Of a stretch of DNA of 6,345 nucleotides, positions 6,046 to 6,345 are shown piece by piece (position 1 is the first letter of the stretch; the number at the start of each line of letters is the position of its first letter). The stretch is from positions 1-6,345 of the forward strand of contig CAJASG010000496.1 in assembly GCA_903944555.1 (NCBI GenBank), in the 5' to 3' direction. A model generated the notes under the pieces. The model did not search any database and was not told where the DNA came from. It saw only the letters and a list, made by a program, of their open reading frames with translations. This DNA is from an uncultured beta proteobacterium (lineage in GTDB: Bacteria > Pseudomonadota > Gammaproteobacteria > Burkholderiales > Burkholderiaceae_C). A program made the position numbers and the translations under genes.

Positions 6046-6345
6046 TCAGTCGCTCGGTGATTGCCACGCCTGGACATACAGGCGCCCCTTGCGCAACACC
6101 TCAGCCGCTGAGTCACCTGGCGAAAAGAGGTGGCCGCCAATACCGAAGCCGGTGGCTCCAGCAGCACGCCAGAGCGGCATACTTTCAGGTGTAATGCCGC
6201 CCACAGGCCACAGATCAGCTCCGACGGGCAAGACCGACTTCAGCGCCTTCAGGCCTCCGTGGCCGAGCATTTCAGCCGGGAATACCTTGAGCGCATGGGC
6301 CCCGGCTTGCAGCGCGGCAAAGGCTTCGCTGGGCGTGGCAACGCC
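6046..6345 (-). CDS. dgoA: 2-dehydro-3-deoxy-6-phosphogalactonate aldolase (KDPGal aldolase), C-terminal part; start beyond window
   Basis: This class I aldolase cleaves 2-dehydro-3-deoxy-6-phosphogalactonate to pyruvate and glyceraldehyde 3-phosphate in the De Ley-Doudoroff galactose/galactonate route. The visible 99 residues are the C-terminal half of a ~200-residue (beta/alpha)8 barrel. They show GVATPSEAFAALQAGAHALK with the Schiff-base lysine at visible residue 20 (codon 6288-6286), then VFPAEMLG, GGLKALKSVLP, the phosphate-binding GGITPES, and GATGFGIGGHLFSPGDS. The VGGITPES and GGHLFSPG segments fit DgoA better than the Eda KDPG aldolase, which has PTGGIS and a GGSWM-type ending. The stop TGA is at 6048-6046. 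Neighbouring dgoK or galactonate genes would lie to the right, outside the window. The gene is convergent with the dehydrogenase and no terminator fits between them. Confidence 0.9.
   Translation of the reverse strand, partial: GVATPSEAFAALQAGAHALKVFPAEMLGHGGLKALKSVLPVGADLWPVGGITPESMPLWRAAGATGFGIGGHLFSPGDSAAEVLRKGRLYVQAWQSPSD

Overview
The window looks like core chromosome of a betaproteobacterium, most likely Burkholderiales (Comamonadaceae-like: Rhodoferax, Polaromonas or relatives). This rests on moderately high GC content and on the gene types: a DUF1631 protein, an RhlE-type DEAD-box helicase with a Gly/Arg-rich tail, and EttA. The lineage is inferred from protein flavour; no search was possible. 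I see no rRNA, tRNA, insertion sequence, CRISPR array or phage gene.

Layout. Positions 1-1075 (minus strand) hold the N-terminal 358 codons of the ABC-F translation factor EttA, cut by the left edge just inside its second Walker A motif. Upstream of it on the same strand, 1153-3386 is one DUF1631-family gene of about 744 codons, broken by a single-base frameshift near 1765-1770. It therefore reads as a 556-residue N-terminal ORF (1716-3386) and a 203-residue C-terminal ORF (1153-1764). A 283-bp divergent intergenic region (3387-3669) separates it from the plus-strand genes. These are a 595-residue RhlE-like DEAD-box RNA helicase (3670-5457) and an HTATIP2/CC3-like atypical short-chain dehydrogenase (about 5390-6040). 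At the right edge, 6046-6345 (minus strand) is the C-terminal 99 residues of a 2-dehydro-3-deoxy-6-phosphogalactonate aldolase (DgoA type), convergent with the dehydrogenase and only 5 nt away.

Most interesting point. The helicase and dehydrogenase genes overlap in different frames, and the overlap is meaningful in both. The last ~23 codons of the helicase's Gly/Arg-rich tail, read in the +1 frame, encode the first beta strand and the GATGLVG dinucleotide-binding loop of the dehydrogenase. No start codon after the helicase stop would keep that loop. The second notable point is the DUF1631 frameshift. I found no convincing new multi-gene defence or mobile system here.

Functionally, the helicase and EttA both act on RNA or translation but are not in one operon. 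The dehydrogenase is probably co-transcribed with, and translationally coupled to, the helicase. The aldolase belongs to a separate sugar-acid catabolic unit.
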